64,000 nt of DNA from Aureispira sp. CCB-QB1 (GCA_945870185.1 CAMBRK010000003.1:62001-126000); one strand, 5' to 3'; shown: positions 27,395 through 35,953, numbered from the stretch's first letter. Program-made: numbers and translations. The notes: generated from the sequence alone by a model not told the origin.

Positions 27395-29689
27395 TTATCT
27401 TTTGCTTTTCTTCTCGCGTTCCTGCACGTCTACCACAGCAATGGTGGTCATATTGACCATCTCATCCACCCTTGCTCCCAATTGTACAATATGCACCGGT
27501 CTGTCCATTCCCATCAGAATGGGTCCTACCGACTCGATATCGTTAAGTTCCTTCATGATTTTATACGTAATATTGGCCGAAGACAGTTCTGGAAATATCA
27601 GTGCATTTACTTTTTTCCCTGCCAGTTTAGAAAATGGAAAATGTTCTTTCATCATCTCCTGATTTAATGCAAAGTCGGCTTGAATCTCTCCATCCACATC
27701 TATTTCGGGATGATGGTCATGCAACATCTTAACGGCTTTTGTCACTTTGGTTGACAATGGATGATCGGAAGTGCCAAAATTTGAATACGACAACAAGGCA
27801 ATGACCGGTTTGATGCCAAACATCAACATGGTGTCAGCGGTCATTTTGGTAATAGAAACGAGATCTTCGACATTGGGATCAACATTTACTGCAGTATCCG
27901 ATAAAAAAAGTGGCCCCTTGGGTGTCAACATCAGATTGGTGGCCGAGATACGTTTGACATCTTCCCGACATCCCACTACTTCCATCATGGGTTTAATGAC
28001 GCTGGCATAGCTTCTGGTATAACCCGAAATTAAAGCATCTGCTTCTCCTGCAACAATCATCATAGCTCCAAAATAATTGTTGTCCTGCATCAGTGACATG
28101 GCATCGTTCCATTTGATCCCTTTGCGCTGACGTTTGATCCAGTAATCATTGGCATATTGCTCTCTTTTTTGTTTTTGTTCGTCACTTTTTGGGTCTAATA
28201 CCAGCACATCGCCAGCGATCACTTCAAAACTGATTTCAAACATCAGTTCGTGTATAATATCTTTATTCCCCAATAATATGGGTTTACAAATGCCTTCATC
28301 ATAAGCTATCTGTGCAGCTTTTAATACATCGAGATGTTCGGCTTCAGCAAATACTACATGTTTTGGATTTTCTTTCGCCTGATTAGTCAGTTTTTTCATC
28401 CATTTACTACCACCGCCCAATCTTTCTGCCAATTGTTCACGGTACTTTTCCCAATCCAGAATAGGTTCTTTAGCCACTCCCGAATCAATTGCAGCTTTGG
28501 CTACAGCCAATGCCACTATCTCTAATAAACGACTGTCAAACGGCTTGGGAATGATGTATTCTTTTCCGAAAGCGATATGTTTTTCGCCGTAAGTGATGTT
28601 GACTTGCTCAGGCACGGCTTGTTTGGCCAAATCAGCCAATGCATATACTGCTGCAATTTTCATTTCTTCATTGATCGTGGTAGCCCTTACGTCCAACGCC
28701 CCCCTGAAAATGTAAGGGAATCCCAGCACATTATTGACCTGATTTGGATAATCTGAACGGCCGGTAGCCATCAGTACATCACTACGGGTACTCATCGCCA
28801 ATTGATAATCGATCTCCGGAGTAGGATTAGCCAAGGCAAAAACAATGGGGTTGGGTGCCATTTTCATCAGCATTTCCGGGGTCAATACATCACCTTTGGA
28901 TAATCCCAGGAACATATCCGCACCGACTATCGCATCATCCAATCCATGAACATCCATACTTGTAGCAAATTCCAGCTTTTCAGCAGATAAATCAGGACGA
29001 TCCTTACGGATTACACCTTTGCTGTCCACCATGATCATATTGTCGGGGCTGATACCTAATTTTTTGTACAGTCGGGAACAGGAAATGGCAGAAGCACCTG
29101 CTCCATTGACCACTACTCTTATTTCACTGAGCTTCTTTCCAACAATTTCACATGCATTCAACAAACCTGCTGACGAAATGATGGCCGTACCGTGCTGGTC
29201 ATCATGCATGAGTGGAATATCCAGTTCTTCTTTTAGTCGTCTTTCTATTTCAAATGCTTCGGGAGCTTTGATGTCTTCCAGATTGATACCTCCAAATGTA
29301 GGCGCAATTCCTTTGACAATCTGTATAAACTTCTCAGGGTCTTTTTCATCAATTTCAATATCAAATACATCGATATCAGCAAAAATTTTAAACAATAATC
29401 CTTTGCCTTCCATGACCGGTTTGCTGGCCAATGCACCTATATCTCCCAATCCCAAAACAGCTGTACCATTGGATATGACCGCCACCAGATTTCCCTTGGA
29501 AGTGTACTTATAGGCATCAAGCGGATTTTTTTCTATTTCCAGACAAGGTGCCGCCACTCCCGGTGAATAAGCCAATGCCAAGTCGCGCTGCGTAGAGTGT
29601 TTTTTGGTGGGAACTACAGATATTTTTCCGGGTGTTGGAAACTCATGATATAATAAAGCTTCTTTGTTTAACTTGGTATTTGATGACAT
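27395..29689 (-). CDS. maeB: NADP-dependent malic enzyme with phosphotransacetylase-like domain
   Basis: 764 residues from the ATG at 29689. A longer in-frame start at 29722 overlaps the promoter box and is disfavoured. It catalyses oxidative decarboxylation of malate to pyruvate with CO2 and NAD(P)H and works in central carbon metabolism in the cytosol. The N-terminal malic domain carries SPGVAAPCLEI and FGGINLEDIKAPEAFEIE. The NAD-binding part has VVNGAGASAISC. The C-terminal third (residues about 430-764) is the phosphate acetyl/butyryltransferase-like regulatory domain (PILLGNKD, SGYTRSYASVIKPMMEVVG). Length and order match MaeB-type enzymes (E. coli MaeB about 759). Neighbours are accessory genes, not pathway partners. 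Confidence 0.95.
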   Translation of the reverse strand: MSSNTKLNKEALLYHEFPTPGKISVVPTKKHSTQRDLALAYSPGVAAPCLEIEKNPLDAYKYTSKGNLVAVISNGTAVLGLGDIGALASKPVMEGKGLLFKIFADIDVFDIEIDEKDPEKFIQIVKGIAPTFGGINLEDIKAPEAFEIERRLKEELDIPLMHDDQHGTAIISSAGLLNACEIVGKKLSEIRVVVNGAGASAISCSRLYKKLGISPDNMIMVDSKGVIRKDRPDLSAEKLEFATSMDVHGLDDAIVGADMFLGLSKGDVLTPEMLMKMAPNPIVFALANPTPEIDYQLAMSTRSDVLMATGRSDYPNQVNNVLGFPYIFRGALDVRATTINEEMKIAAVYALADLAKQAVPEQVNITYGEKHIAFGKEYIIPKPFDSRLLEIVALAVAKAAIDSGVAKEPILDWEKYREQLAERLGGGSKWMKKLTNQAKENPKHVVFAEAEHLDVLKAAQIAYDEGICKPILLGNKDIIHELMFEISFEVIAGDVLVLDPKSDEQKQKREQYANDYWIKRQRKGIKWNDAMSLMQDNNYFGAMMIVAGEADALISGYTRSYASVIKPMMEVVGCREDVKRISATNLMLTPKGPLFLSDTAVNVDPNVEDLVSITKMTADTMLMFGIKPVIALLSYSNFGTSDHPLSTKVTKAVKMLHDHHPEIDVDGEIQADFALNQEMMKEHFPFSKLAGKKVNALIFPELSSANITYKIMKELNDIESVGPILMGMDRPVHIVQLGARVDEMVNMTTIAVVDVQEREKKSKR

Positions 29690-29719
29690 AAAAACCGATT
29701 TTTTTTGATTTACAGAAAA

Positions 29720-29727
29720 CAAATGTA
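29720..29727 (-). promoter_or_regulatory. -7 promoter box for maeB
   Basis: Reverse strand reads TACATTTG, fitting TAnnTTTG, about 31 bp upstream of the chosen ATG. No clear -33 TTTG was found. Confidence 0.45.
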
Positions 29728-29929
29728 GATGTATTCTTCATTTTTTAAACTGATATATGTCATAAGATGTTGGTAAAAAAGTCACAGGATGCCAACGAAA
29801 GAAATGTATGAAGTGGTGAAATCAGAATGAAAATCCATGCGCTATCTGGAGAACATATTAGAATTGTGCATGGCAACAATAGCATGAATCGGCATCTGGC
29901 AGGTTCTTCTGTTCCAAAGCCATCGTTTG

Positions 29930-31030
29930 CTAAATAAAACAACTAGCACACCCTTCGTCCTCTGCATCAGCCAATATATCCAAAAGATATGGTGACTGGG
30001 CTTTATCTTTATTCCGCTGTGTTTTTTTAATATATTCTTCTTTGATGCGTGACATACGTTCAGGCTTCATAAGGTCAGCGAGTGACTCTTCTTGCATCCA
30101 TGTGTATCCATCTTTTTCGTAGACCATAGCTTTGGCATAGAGTTCCGGATGTTGCTCATAAAGCCAAACCCACTCTATTTTTTGCTGATAGAAACAAAAA
30201 TAACAACCTGACCTGCTGCGAGCATAGGCTCCTGACTTACCGTTATGTTCAAAACCTATTTCTTTGTAATATTGTGGTACACCAACTCCTGACTCTTCTA
30301 ATATTCGGAAGATATCACTTCTGACTAAGACTTCATCATTGTCCAAAAGTGGGAAATAAGTTTCCTTTGCAAGCGGATATTCAGTGGTTTTTAAATATTT
30401 GAAAACCATCTGATTGAATGCTGCCGTATCAATATCTAACAGTGCCTTCAATTTGGAAGTTTGGTTAAAACTCATTGAAACCGGTGTGGTCAATATGGTG
30501 AGATATTTTTCAGATTGTTTTTTGATTTCAATATCTGACATGTAGGCATAACATTGATCTACAAGTTGATTAGCCAATACTTTTCTGACCACATCTTCGC
30601 TCCATATATTCTGTCGGAAGGGAAAGATAGATTGTATATTGTTTTTGGTAGAAATGTAGCCTTCTCTATCTTCATCACCTCTGATGCCCACATATGACAC
30701 CACAGGATCTGTACCAACATATTTTTCAAAAGGTTCTAGTTTTAGTTTTTTGGTACACCATCTTGCATTAGATGAAGGCAGATATCCGCCGTACATATGT
30801 AGAAAATGATCAAAAGGGTCTTCGCTACTGTTCTCAGCCCCTTTTAGGATGTTGATTTTGATACCTAAGTATATTTCCAGATTGTCAATAAGTTGATAGG
30901 TCTCATCTAGTTCTTTGCCTGTATCGCTTGAATAAAACTCCAATTGCATTTCTGGGTATTTCGTTTTCATATAAATAGCCAATGCTGCACTATCCTTTCC
31001 ACCTGAAATGCCCAATAAATTCCTTATCAT
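29930..31030 (-). CDS. PAPS reductase-like PP-loop ATP pyrophosphatase (CysH/DndC-like), third gene of HNH cassette
   Basis: 366 residues. The N-terminus GISGGKDSAALAIY has the PP-loop SGGKDS at residues 9-14, which binds ATP and makes an adenylated intermediate in N-type ATP pyrophosphatases. RWCTKKLKLEPF at about 91-102 is the conserved PAPS-reductase/sulfurtransferase motif. Further cysteines at C276-x2-C279 (SGCYFCFYQQ) and C361-x2-C364 at the very end (GCASCF) could bind an Fe-S cluster, as in DndC-like proteins. Length (366) exceeds assimilatory CysH (about 240). No sulfate-assimilation genes are near; it follows the methyltransferase-HIT gene by 22 bp. A role in sulfur-type modification of nucleic acid or a nucleotide is inferred. 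Confidence 0.85.
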   Translation of the reverse strand: MIRNLLGISGGKDSAALAIYMKTKYPEMQLEFYSSDTGKELDETYQLIDNLEIYLGIKINILKGAENSSEDPFDHFLHMYGGYLPSSNARWCTKKLKLEPFEKYVGTDPVVSYVGIRGDEDREGYISTKNNIQSIFPFRQNIWSEDVVRKVLANQLVDQCYAYMSDIEIKKQSEKYLTILTTPVSMSFNQTSKLKALLDIDTAAFNQMVFKYLKTTEYPLAKETYFPLLDNDEVLVRSDIFRILEESGVGVPQYYKEIGFEHNGKSGAYARSRSGCYFCFYQQKIEWVWLYEQHPELYAKAMVYEKDGYTWMQEESLADLMKPERMSRIKEEYIKKTQRNKDKAQSPYLLDILADAEDEGCASCFI

Positions 31031-31052
31031 TTTTAAAATGTTTTTAATCTAT

Positions 31053-31913
31053 TCAATAATTCTGCTTCCCAGGTATCACACCACGCACTCCACCTCGCGG
31101 ACTTTCCACATCACCAGTATATCTTGGGATAACATGGATATGACAATGCGGTACGGATTGACCAGCGGCTTCTTGAATATTGATTCCGATATTAAATCCA
31201 TCTGGATTAAACCGATTTTGCAAGTGTGATTTTACTTTATTCACCATCATCCAGCATGCCATTTGTTCTTTGATGCTTAAATCAAAATAATTAGATATCC
31301 ATCTTTTAGGTACGATAAGGGCATGGCCTAAACTAACAGGATATTTGTCATAAAAAGCAAAACAAGTACCACTTTCATAAATCAATTCCCTAGGCTGATC
31401 TTCATTAAAAAATGGACTTATATCTGCATTCCCAGCATGTAAAGTAGTGTATTGCTGATGAGAATAGATTTCACAACTATCGTTTAGAAATATTGAAGTA
31501 AATGGTAGTTTTACATTACATTGATAAGTGGGTTTTTGATGAATTTTGTGTGTTCTGAAGCCTTCATAAGTAATGTCTCTGCGAACAGCAAAATAGGCCT
31601 TACCATTGGGTTTAAGCAAAGCAGAAATCTCCATAATTACATCAGTTTGTTCTTCTTGCATCAATACATTTAATACATAAAAACAAATAATGGTGTCATA
31701 TTTTCCAGTTGGTTTATTTGGAAAATAATGTGGATCGTACCCAGTAATGTTGATGCCCTTTTCTTTTAGTAAAGATACGTCGGTACCCAATCCACAACCA
31801 TAATCTAATGTGTCTCCTTGAAGCAGCTTTCTTTCAAGGAGCATTCTGGCTGGGAAGGAAATGGTATTTCTTTCCTTTGCGGTGAGATGGGTGTATTCGT
31901 TTTTCTGCATCAT
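31053..31913 (-). CDS. Fusion of SAM-dependent methyltransferase and HIT-family hydrolase
   Basis: 286 residues. Residues about 1-145 are a class I methyltransferase: motif I LDYGCGLGTDVSLL (36-49), acidic residue after beta2 at D60, and YDTIICFYVLNVL (72-84). Residues about 150-286 are a HIT domain: NPDGFNIGINIQEAAGQSV, then the triad H256-x-H258-x-H260 (PHCHIHVIPRY), and a C-terminal SPRGGVRGVIP segment. HIT enzymes hydrolyse or transfer nucleoside monophosphates via the middle His. It overlaps the upstream HNH gene by 4 bp (ATGA) and precedes the PP-loop gene by 22 bp, so it is the middle gene of an operon. The methylation substrate is unknown. Confidence 0.85.
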   Translation of the reverse strand: MMQKNEYTHLTAKERNTISFPARMLLERKLLQGDTLDYGCGLGTDVSLLKEKGINITGYDPHYFPNKPTGKYDTIICFYVLNVLMQEEQTDVIMEISALLKPNGKAYFAVRRDITYEGFRTHKIHQKPTYQCNVKLPFTSIFLNDSCEIYSHQQYTTLHAGNADISPFFNEDQPRELIYESGTCFAFYDKYPVSLGHALIVPKRWISNYFDLSIKEQMACWMMVNKVKSHLQNRFNPDGFNIGINIQEAAGQSVPHCHIHVIPRYTGDVESPRGGVRGVIPGKQNY

Positions 31914-32968
31914 GGTAAAAATTCAAATCCATTATTGGACGCAATGGTAATTAACGGCAAGATGGTTTCCCGGAATTTATCCCTCGTAAAACTTGCTTCA
32001 TAATCTGGCAAAATGGTTAAATAATCTTCAAGAAATTTATTTTTCGGATGCGATGATTTTATAATTTTAATGGCCGTATCTTGTAAATCATAAAAAGCAT
32101 CAAAATATCGCATTGGCGGCAATTTATCACTTTTGGTACTATTAAAACTTTTATCAGCAGGTATGAGATTCCAAATTAAATCGTGTGAAACAAAGTTATG
32201 CGGTATATAATGCTCTACAGCATACTCATTGATATTGAGTAATTTACCTGTATATATACATGTGATTGGTCCATTTTCAGTGATAACCAAATCCCAAAAC
32301 AATTTCCTTTGTTGGGTTAATTGCTTTCTTAATTCAGTCTTTAAAATCTTATTGGGAATATCAGGAACATTTGGATTTTTTGATTGTAAAAATAAAGCCA
32401 AATTCCACAAACAAAAGTCTTTTAGGATCTTAGCATTGGTAGTCAAATAGTCTACCCAATCAGGATTTATTTCTATTCTATCAGAATACAAAGCATAAGG
32501 ACTTTGATTATTAAATGATTGGGATTCATCATAAATTCTCTTTTCTCTAACACTGTCTTTTTCGTCCACAAATTTAGGAAACCAAGGGCTGAGAAACCAA
32601 TGTGGAACTTGCCGATTAAAATGCCATAAAATTGAATTTATATCAATACTCTCAGAATTTATTAGTTTTTGATAAACAACTTCTTTTGTTTCATCAACAG
32701 ATATTTTTCTTAGTGTAGAAATTTTTAAAATGGCATCTTGTATCAAATCTTGTTTCCCAAATGAAACGTGAAAATAATTCACCGTGTACCAAGCGTTTGA
32801 AATCATTCTAGAAAATATACTAATCTTTGGTATCTGTAAATTTCCACTCTCCACTTCTTGAACTACAGAAAGTAACCAATAAAATTTATATGTTGCTGAA
32901 GTTTTATTAAAACATGCAGCCATTAAATTTATGGGAAGATTTTTATCTTTAGGAAGTTGTGTTGACAT
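31910..32968 (-). CDS. HNH endonuclease, first gene of the cassette
   Basis: 352 residues. The HNH core lies at residues about 237-283: CIYTGKLLN, then the catalytic pair E252-H253 in AVEHYIPHNF, N267 in WNLIPADKSFNS and N276/K279 (NSTKSDKLP), as in bacterial HNH nucleases. The metal-binding Cys pairs of some families are missing (only C237). The N-terminal 230 residues are mostly helical with no recognised domain and may serve target recognition. A -7 box on the same strand lies at 33000-33007. The stop overlaps the next gene's start by 4 bp. Likely cuts DNA as part of a defence or modification-dependent system; that role is inferred from the neighbours. Confidence 0.8.
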   Translation of the reverse strand: MSTQLPKDKNLPINLMAACFNKTSATYKFYWLLSVVQEVESGNLQIPKISIFSRMISNAWYTVNYFHVSFGKQDLIQDAILKISTLRKISVDETKEVVYQKLINSESIDINSILWHFNRQVPHWFLSPWFPKFVDEKDSVREKRIYDESQSFNNQSPYALYSDRIEINPDWVDYLTTNAKILKDFCLWNLALFLQSKNPNVPDIPNKILKTELRKQLTQQRKLFWDLVITENGPITCIYTGKLLNINEYAVEHYIPHNFVSHDLIWNLIPADKSFNSTKSDKLPPMRYFDAFYDLQDTAIKIIKSSHPKNKFLEDYLTILPDYEASFTRDKFRETILPLITIASNNGFEFLP

Positions 32969-32999
32969 TTTAATTCAAAATATTTAATTCTATAAAGGA

Positions 33000-33007
33000 C
33001 AAATATA
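33000..33007 (-). promoter_or_regulatory. -7 promoter box for the HNH/methyltransferase-HIT/PP-loop operon
   Basis: Reverse strand reads TATATTTG, fitting TAnnTTTG, 31 bp upstream of the HNH start. No well-spaced -33 TTTG was seen. Confidence 0.45.
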
Positions 33008-33165
33008 AAAAAAATTATAAATACAATTCATAACTAATATTTCACTTAATAATATTTAAAAATTAAACGAAAGTTTTACCTTCACGTTAGGATACTTGTT
33101 TGTCTTAAATTACAACATTAATACTAACCTGCATAGGTAAACTAAGAAATGGAATAAATTGAAAA

Positions 33166-33312
33166 ATGCGTAATATCAAACTATTTGAAAGCAAAAAAGT
33201 CCGTACGCATTCGCCACCATCTCCACCACACCCAAAAAAAATTATAAACACATTTGCTATCCAAACCAGGATGACACGCTATATTTGTCTCGAAATCCAT
33301 ATATCAACATAA
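33166..33312 (+). pseudogene. Possible N-terminal remnant of a BRO-type/antirepressor gene
   Basis: 48 codons. The start MRNIKLFESKKVRTH matches, from memory, the N-terminus of Bacteroidota prophage antirepressor-like proteins (IKLFESxKIRTHWDExxEKWYFSVVDV). After about 15 residues it turns into low-complexity PPSPPHPKK and no longer matches. The stop comes 12 bp before the DUF6055 gene start. It could be chance similarity; the matching segment is short. Confidence 0.35.
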
Positions 33313-33324
33313 GTCACCTTGTTT

Positions 33325-34521
33325 ATGAAGTTTTTATCCCTAACCTTTCGTCATCTTCTCTCGTTGTGCATCATATTGCAGGGTAGCATGCTGACCACAG
33401 CACAAAAAACAGTATATATACCATCATTTATCAGCAGTACCGGTATGGACCTCAATGACAACAACAGTCAATGGTCCTATGCTCGCAGTTTAGAGACTGA
33501 AAATGTCGTTATCTTTTGGGAACCCGGTTTTGGCTTGGACCCTTCCAAAACACCGGCACCTTATACGATTGACATGAAGTCATTGATAGAAGTTTCTGAA
33601 AAGTCCTTTTCCATATTTTTGGATTCACTTCAGTTTGCCCAAAAAGGGGCTTCCGTCACAGACCGGTACAAGTTGATGGTATTTCTCCTCTACACCACCG
33701 ATTGGGCCGCTTTTGGGTCCGGACAAGATGACTTGGTGGGTTCGCTTTTTGTAAGTCCTGCTGCAGCCAATATCAAACATGTGGTAGCCCACGAAATCGG
33801 TCATTGTTTTCAGTATATCACCGGGTGTGACACGGACGGCGGCTTCAGATATGGTTTTGGAGAAAACGGGACCGGTGGCAATGGTTTTTGGGAGCAATGT
33901 GCCCAATGGAAAGCTTATAAAGTGTATCCCGAGTTGCAGTTTACCGACGGAGATTTTAACGAATATCTCAAAAATCATCACCTACACATCATACACGAAA
34001 AACCGAGATATGCCAATTATTTTTTGCCAGATTATTGGACATTCAAAAGGGGCAAGGGCTTTATGGGCAGATTGTGGCGGGAAGCTCGGTATCCTGAAGA
34101 CCCTGTAGAAGCTTACCAAAGGCTCAATAATTTAGACCAAGCAGCTTTTAATACAGAAATGTACGAACATGCATCTCGATTGACTACGTGGGACCTACCG
34201 GCATTGCGGACATATGGAAAAGATTTTATAGATAGCAGACCACAGGTGAAGATGAATCCGGAGGCAGATGATTATTGGCAGATTGTACCAGATATGTGTG
34301 TTGAAAATTATGGTTACAATAGTATAAAACTGTCCGTACCGGAGACTGCCAAAGAAGTAAAAGTAAATTTCAAAGGCATCACGGGACAAAGTGGTTTTCG
34401 TGCGATAAATATAGACCGTGCAGGATGGAAATTCGGTTTTGTAGCCTTGCAGGAAGATGGTACGCGGATATACAGTGATGTGGGAGAGGCTCAATATTCC
34501 CAAGGAGTCATCCTGAGGTAA
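33325..34521 (+). CDS. DUF6055-like secreted metalloprotease-like protein, N-terminal part (frameshifted)
   Basis: 398 residues from the ATG at 33325 (an in-frame TTG at 33319 is less likely), with a signal peptide (LLSLCIILQGSMLTTAQ). HVVAHEIGHCFQY carries an HExxH zinc-protease-type motif (H156-E-I-G-H160), as in the DUF6055 family; proteolysis is not proven. The frame breaks near 34500-34518: it ends QGVILR-stop, while the expected continuation (CPEHVTHLWLVVSGAPQTHW) is read in another frame from about 34521 into the next entry. Joined with one extra base, the gene would be 672 residues, with a T9SS signal. So this is one gene split by a -1 type frameshift or an assembly indel. Confidence 0.75.
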   Translation: MKFLSLTFRHLLSLCIILQGSMLTTAQKTVYIPSFISSTGMDLNDNNSQWSYARSLETENVVIFWEPGFGLDPSKTPAPYTIDMKSLIEVSEKSFSIFLDSLQFAQKGASVTDRYKLMVFLLYTTDWAAFGSGQDDLVGSLFVSPAAANIKHVVAHEIGHCFQYITGCDTDGGFRYGFGENGTGGNGFWEQCAQWKAYKVYPELQFTDGDFNEYLKNHHLHIIHEKPRYANYFLPDYWTFKRGKGFMGRLWREARYPEDPVEAYQRLNNLDQAAFNTEMYEHASRLTTWDLPALRTYGKDFIDSRPQVKMNPEADDYWQIVPDMCVENYGYNSIKLSVPETAKEVKVNFKGITGQSGFRAINIDRAGWKFGFVALQEDGTRIYSDVGEAQYSQGVILR

Positions 34522-34547
34522 CTTTAAGCTTTTTATGTCCTGAGCAT

Positions 34548-35342
34548 GTGACGCATCTGTGGTTGGTAGTTTCTGGAGCTCCGCAGACACATTGGAGACA
34601 CGAGTGGGATGATGACCCATCTGATGATGAACAATGGCCTTATCAGGTCAAATTTGAAAATACCCATTTATGGGGCAAATCTTTTGGCCCACTACAAGAT
34701 GTCACGCTCACCCACGAAGTTGTCATGGAACCTAGGGCCACTTATACACCGGAAAATATAGTTTTGGACCGCAAACTGATAGAACAAGCATTTGCCTTGC
34801 CGGCTTTAGAAATACGAAACTATTTGGGCAATGAAATACAGTATTATGCCATCAATCCGGATGAAAGTTTGGATGCGAATGCTACCGCCTTTTATCCCGG
34901 ACATTGGTTTGATGATGAAGGCAAAGTCACTCGGTGGGGCAATAATTCTTTTTTGTATGCTGAGATTAACATCAATAACTTAACTATAATTATCGGACAA
35001 TACCCTGATTTATGTCAAAACGGGGATACCTTCACCATCCGTCAAGCATTGATATATAAAAGGAGCGACACGGACACCGCAAGACTCACCCTAATCTTTA
35101 ATGTGACCATAAAAGATGCGATATCCTCCAATCAAGATACGAGACCGGACCTACAGTCGATTTTTCCAAATCCAACATCAGATATACTTTCATGGACTAT
35201 TGCAGGTCCATATGTGTTGAGTGATATCCGCGGTCAGGTTTTAGACTATGGACAAGGCACCTCCTTGGATTTATCGGCATATGTTGCCGGCATCTACCTA
35301 TTAAAAATTGGCAACACCGTTTTCAAAGTAGTCCGAAGTTAG
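34548..35342 (+). CDS. DUF6055-like protein, C-terminal part: DUF4859-like domain and T9SS type A signal
   Basis: 264 residues if the GTG at 34548 were used, but it continues the frame-shifted gene at 33325 and has no signal peptide of its own. Residues 1-40 (SGAPQTHWRHEWDDD) complete the DUF6055 domain. Residues about 85-190 resemble DUF4859 (IQYYAINPDES, PGHWFDDEGKVTRWGNNSF). The last 70 residues (SIFPNPTSDILSW, LSDIRGQVLDYG, GIYLLKIGNTVFKVVRS) are a type A T9SS sorting domain, which would direct the intact protein to the surface or medium. It is best read with the 33325 entry as a single gene. Confidence 0.75.
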   Translation: MTHLWLVVSGAPQTHWRHEWDDDPSDDEQWPYQVKFENTHLWGKSFGPLQDVTLTHEVVMEPRATYTPENIVLDRKLIEQAFALPALEIRNYLGNEIQYYAINPDESLDANATAFYPGHWFDDEGKVTRWGNNSFLYAEININNLTIIIGQYPDLCQNGDTFTIRQALIYKRSDTDTARLTLIFNVTIKDAISSNQDTRPDLQSIFPNPTSDILSWTIAGPYVLSDIRGQVLDYGQGTSLDLSAYVAGIYLLKIGNTVFKVVRS

Positions 35343-35351
35343 TTTTTCAAT

Positions 35352-35502
35352 TTAATTTATCAAACCCATTAATAAAACTGTGGCTTCACCGTGGTAAAGT
35401 TCTTATTGGACAGAGCATTAGCCCCAACGGGGTGTATTATCTTAAAGGTGGGTGCAGCCCACCTGTGTCATAAGTAAGGATTATTAAAGCCCTGACAGGG
35501 CG
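35352..35502 (+). repeat. Direct repeat A, copy 1
   Basis: About 150 bp starting TTAATTTATCAAACCC and ending in the GCCCTGACAGGGCG hairpin. Nearly the same sequence recurs at 35780-35930 (by eye about 90% identical). It has internal CCCCAACGGGG and GGTGGGTGCAGCCCACC palindromes. Confidence 0.8.
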
Positions 35503-35508
35503 TAATCT

Positions 35509-35622
35509 TTACTCCCAAACATATCTTTCGTCATATTCTTCTACTGACGGGTGAATCAATTGTTCTCTGTGCTTTTTACTGAATATTATATGAATGTAAT
35601 TTTGAACTAAAGATTGTCCCAT
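35509..35622 (-). pseudogene. Truncated Y1 (IS200/REP-associated) transposase
   Basis: 37 codons starting at CAT 35620-35622 (reverse): MGQSLVQNYIHIIFSKKHRE, then QLIHPSVEEYDE. This is the N-terminal strand of HUH-type Y1 transposases (usual form MGQSLVKNYxHIVFSTKHRxPLI), which continue for about 150 residues with an HUH motif and catalytic Tyr. Both are missing here. The frame stops next to repeat A copy 1. Such transposases (RAYTs) are linked with REP-like palindromes, and this remnant sits among many palindromes. Confidence 0.6.
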
Positions 35623-35779
35623 ATGATTAATTTTTGATTTCACCCTTTCAGGGCTTTATTTTTAAGTGATCTTTTTTACCGAAGGGCTACACCCTTCGTT
35701 AAAATATTACGCCCTTTCAGGGCTGAGAACGATTATTCATTTAAAGATAAAGGTTCCAAATTAACTGCATAGCTTTGAG

Positions 35780-35930
35780 TTAATTTATCAAACCCATCAA
35801 TAAAACTATGGCTTCGCCGGGGTAAACTTCTTATTGGACAGAGCATTAGCCCCAACGGGGTGTATTATCTTAAAGGTGGGTGCAGCCGACCTGTGTCATA
35901 ACTTAGGATTATTAAAGCCCTGACAGGGCG
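35780..35930 (+). repeat. Direct repeat A, copy 2
   Basis: Second copy of the 150-bp repeat at 35352-35502, same strand, with scattered substitutions. Confidence 0.8.
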
Positions 35931-35953
35931 AAATAGAACGAATGTAACTTCCC

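Larger units (their letters stand above)
32969..33324 (+). other. Divergent intergenic region, 356 bp
   Basis: Holds the promoter of the HNH cassette on the minus strand and a gene remnant on the plus strand (33166-33312). AT-rich by eye. Nothing else is recognised. Confidence 0.5.

Noticed and set aside
29827-29937. Small plus-strand open frame of 36 codons
   Set aside because: No recognisable motif, no promoter box and it overlaps the end of the PP-loop gene; chance frame is likely.
29930-31030. Assimilatory PAPS reductase (cysH)
   Set aside because: At 366 residues with extra Cys pairs it is longer than CysH, and no cysD, cysN, cysI or cysJ genes are near; its neighbours are a nuclease and a methyltransferase-HIT fusion.
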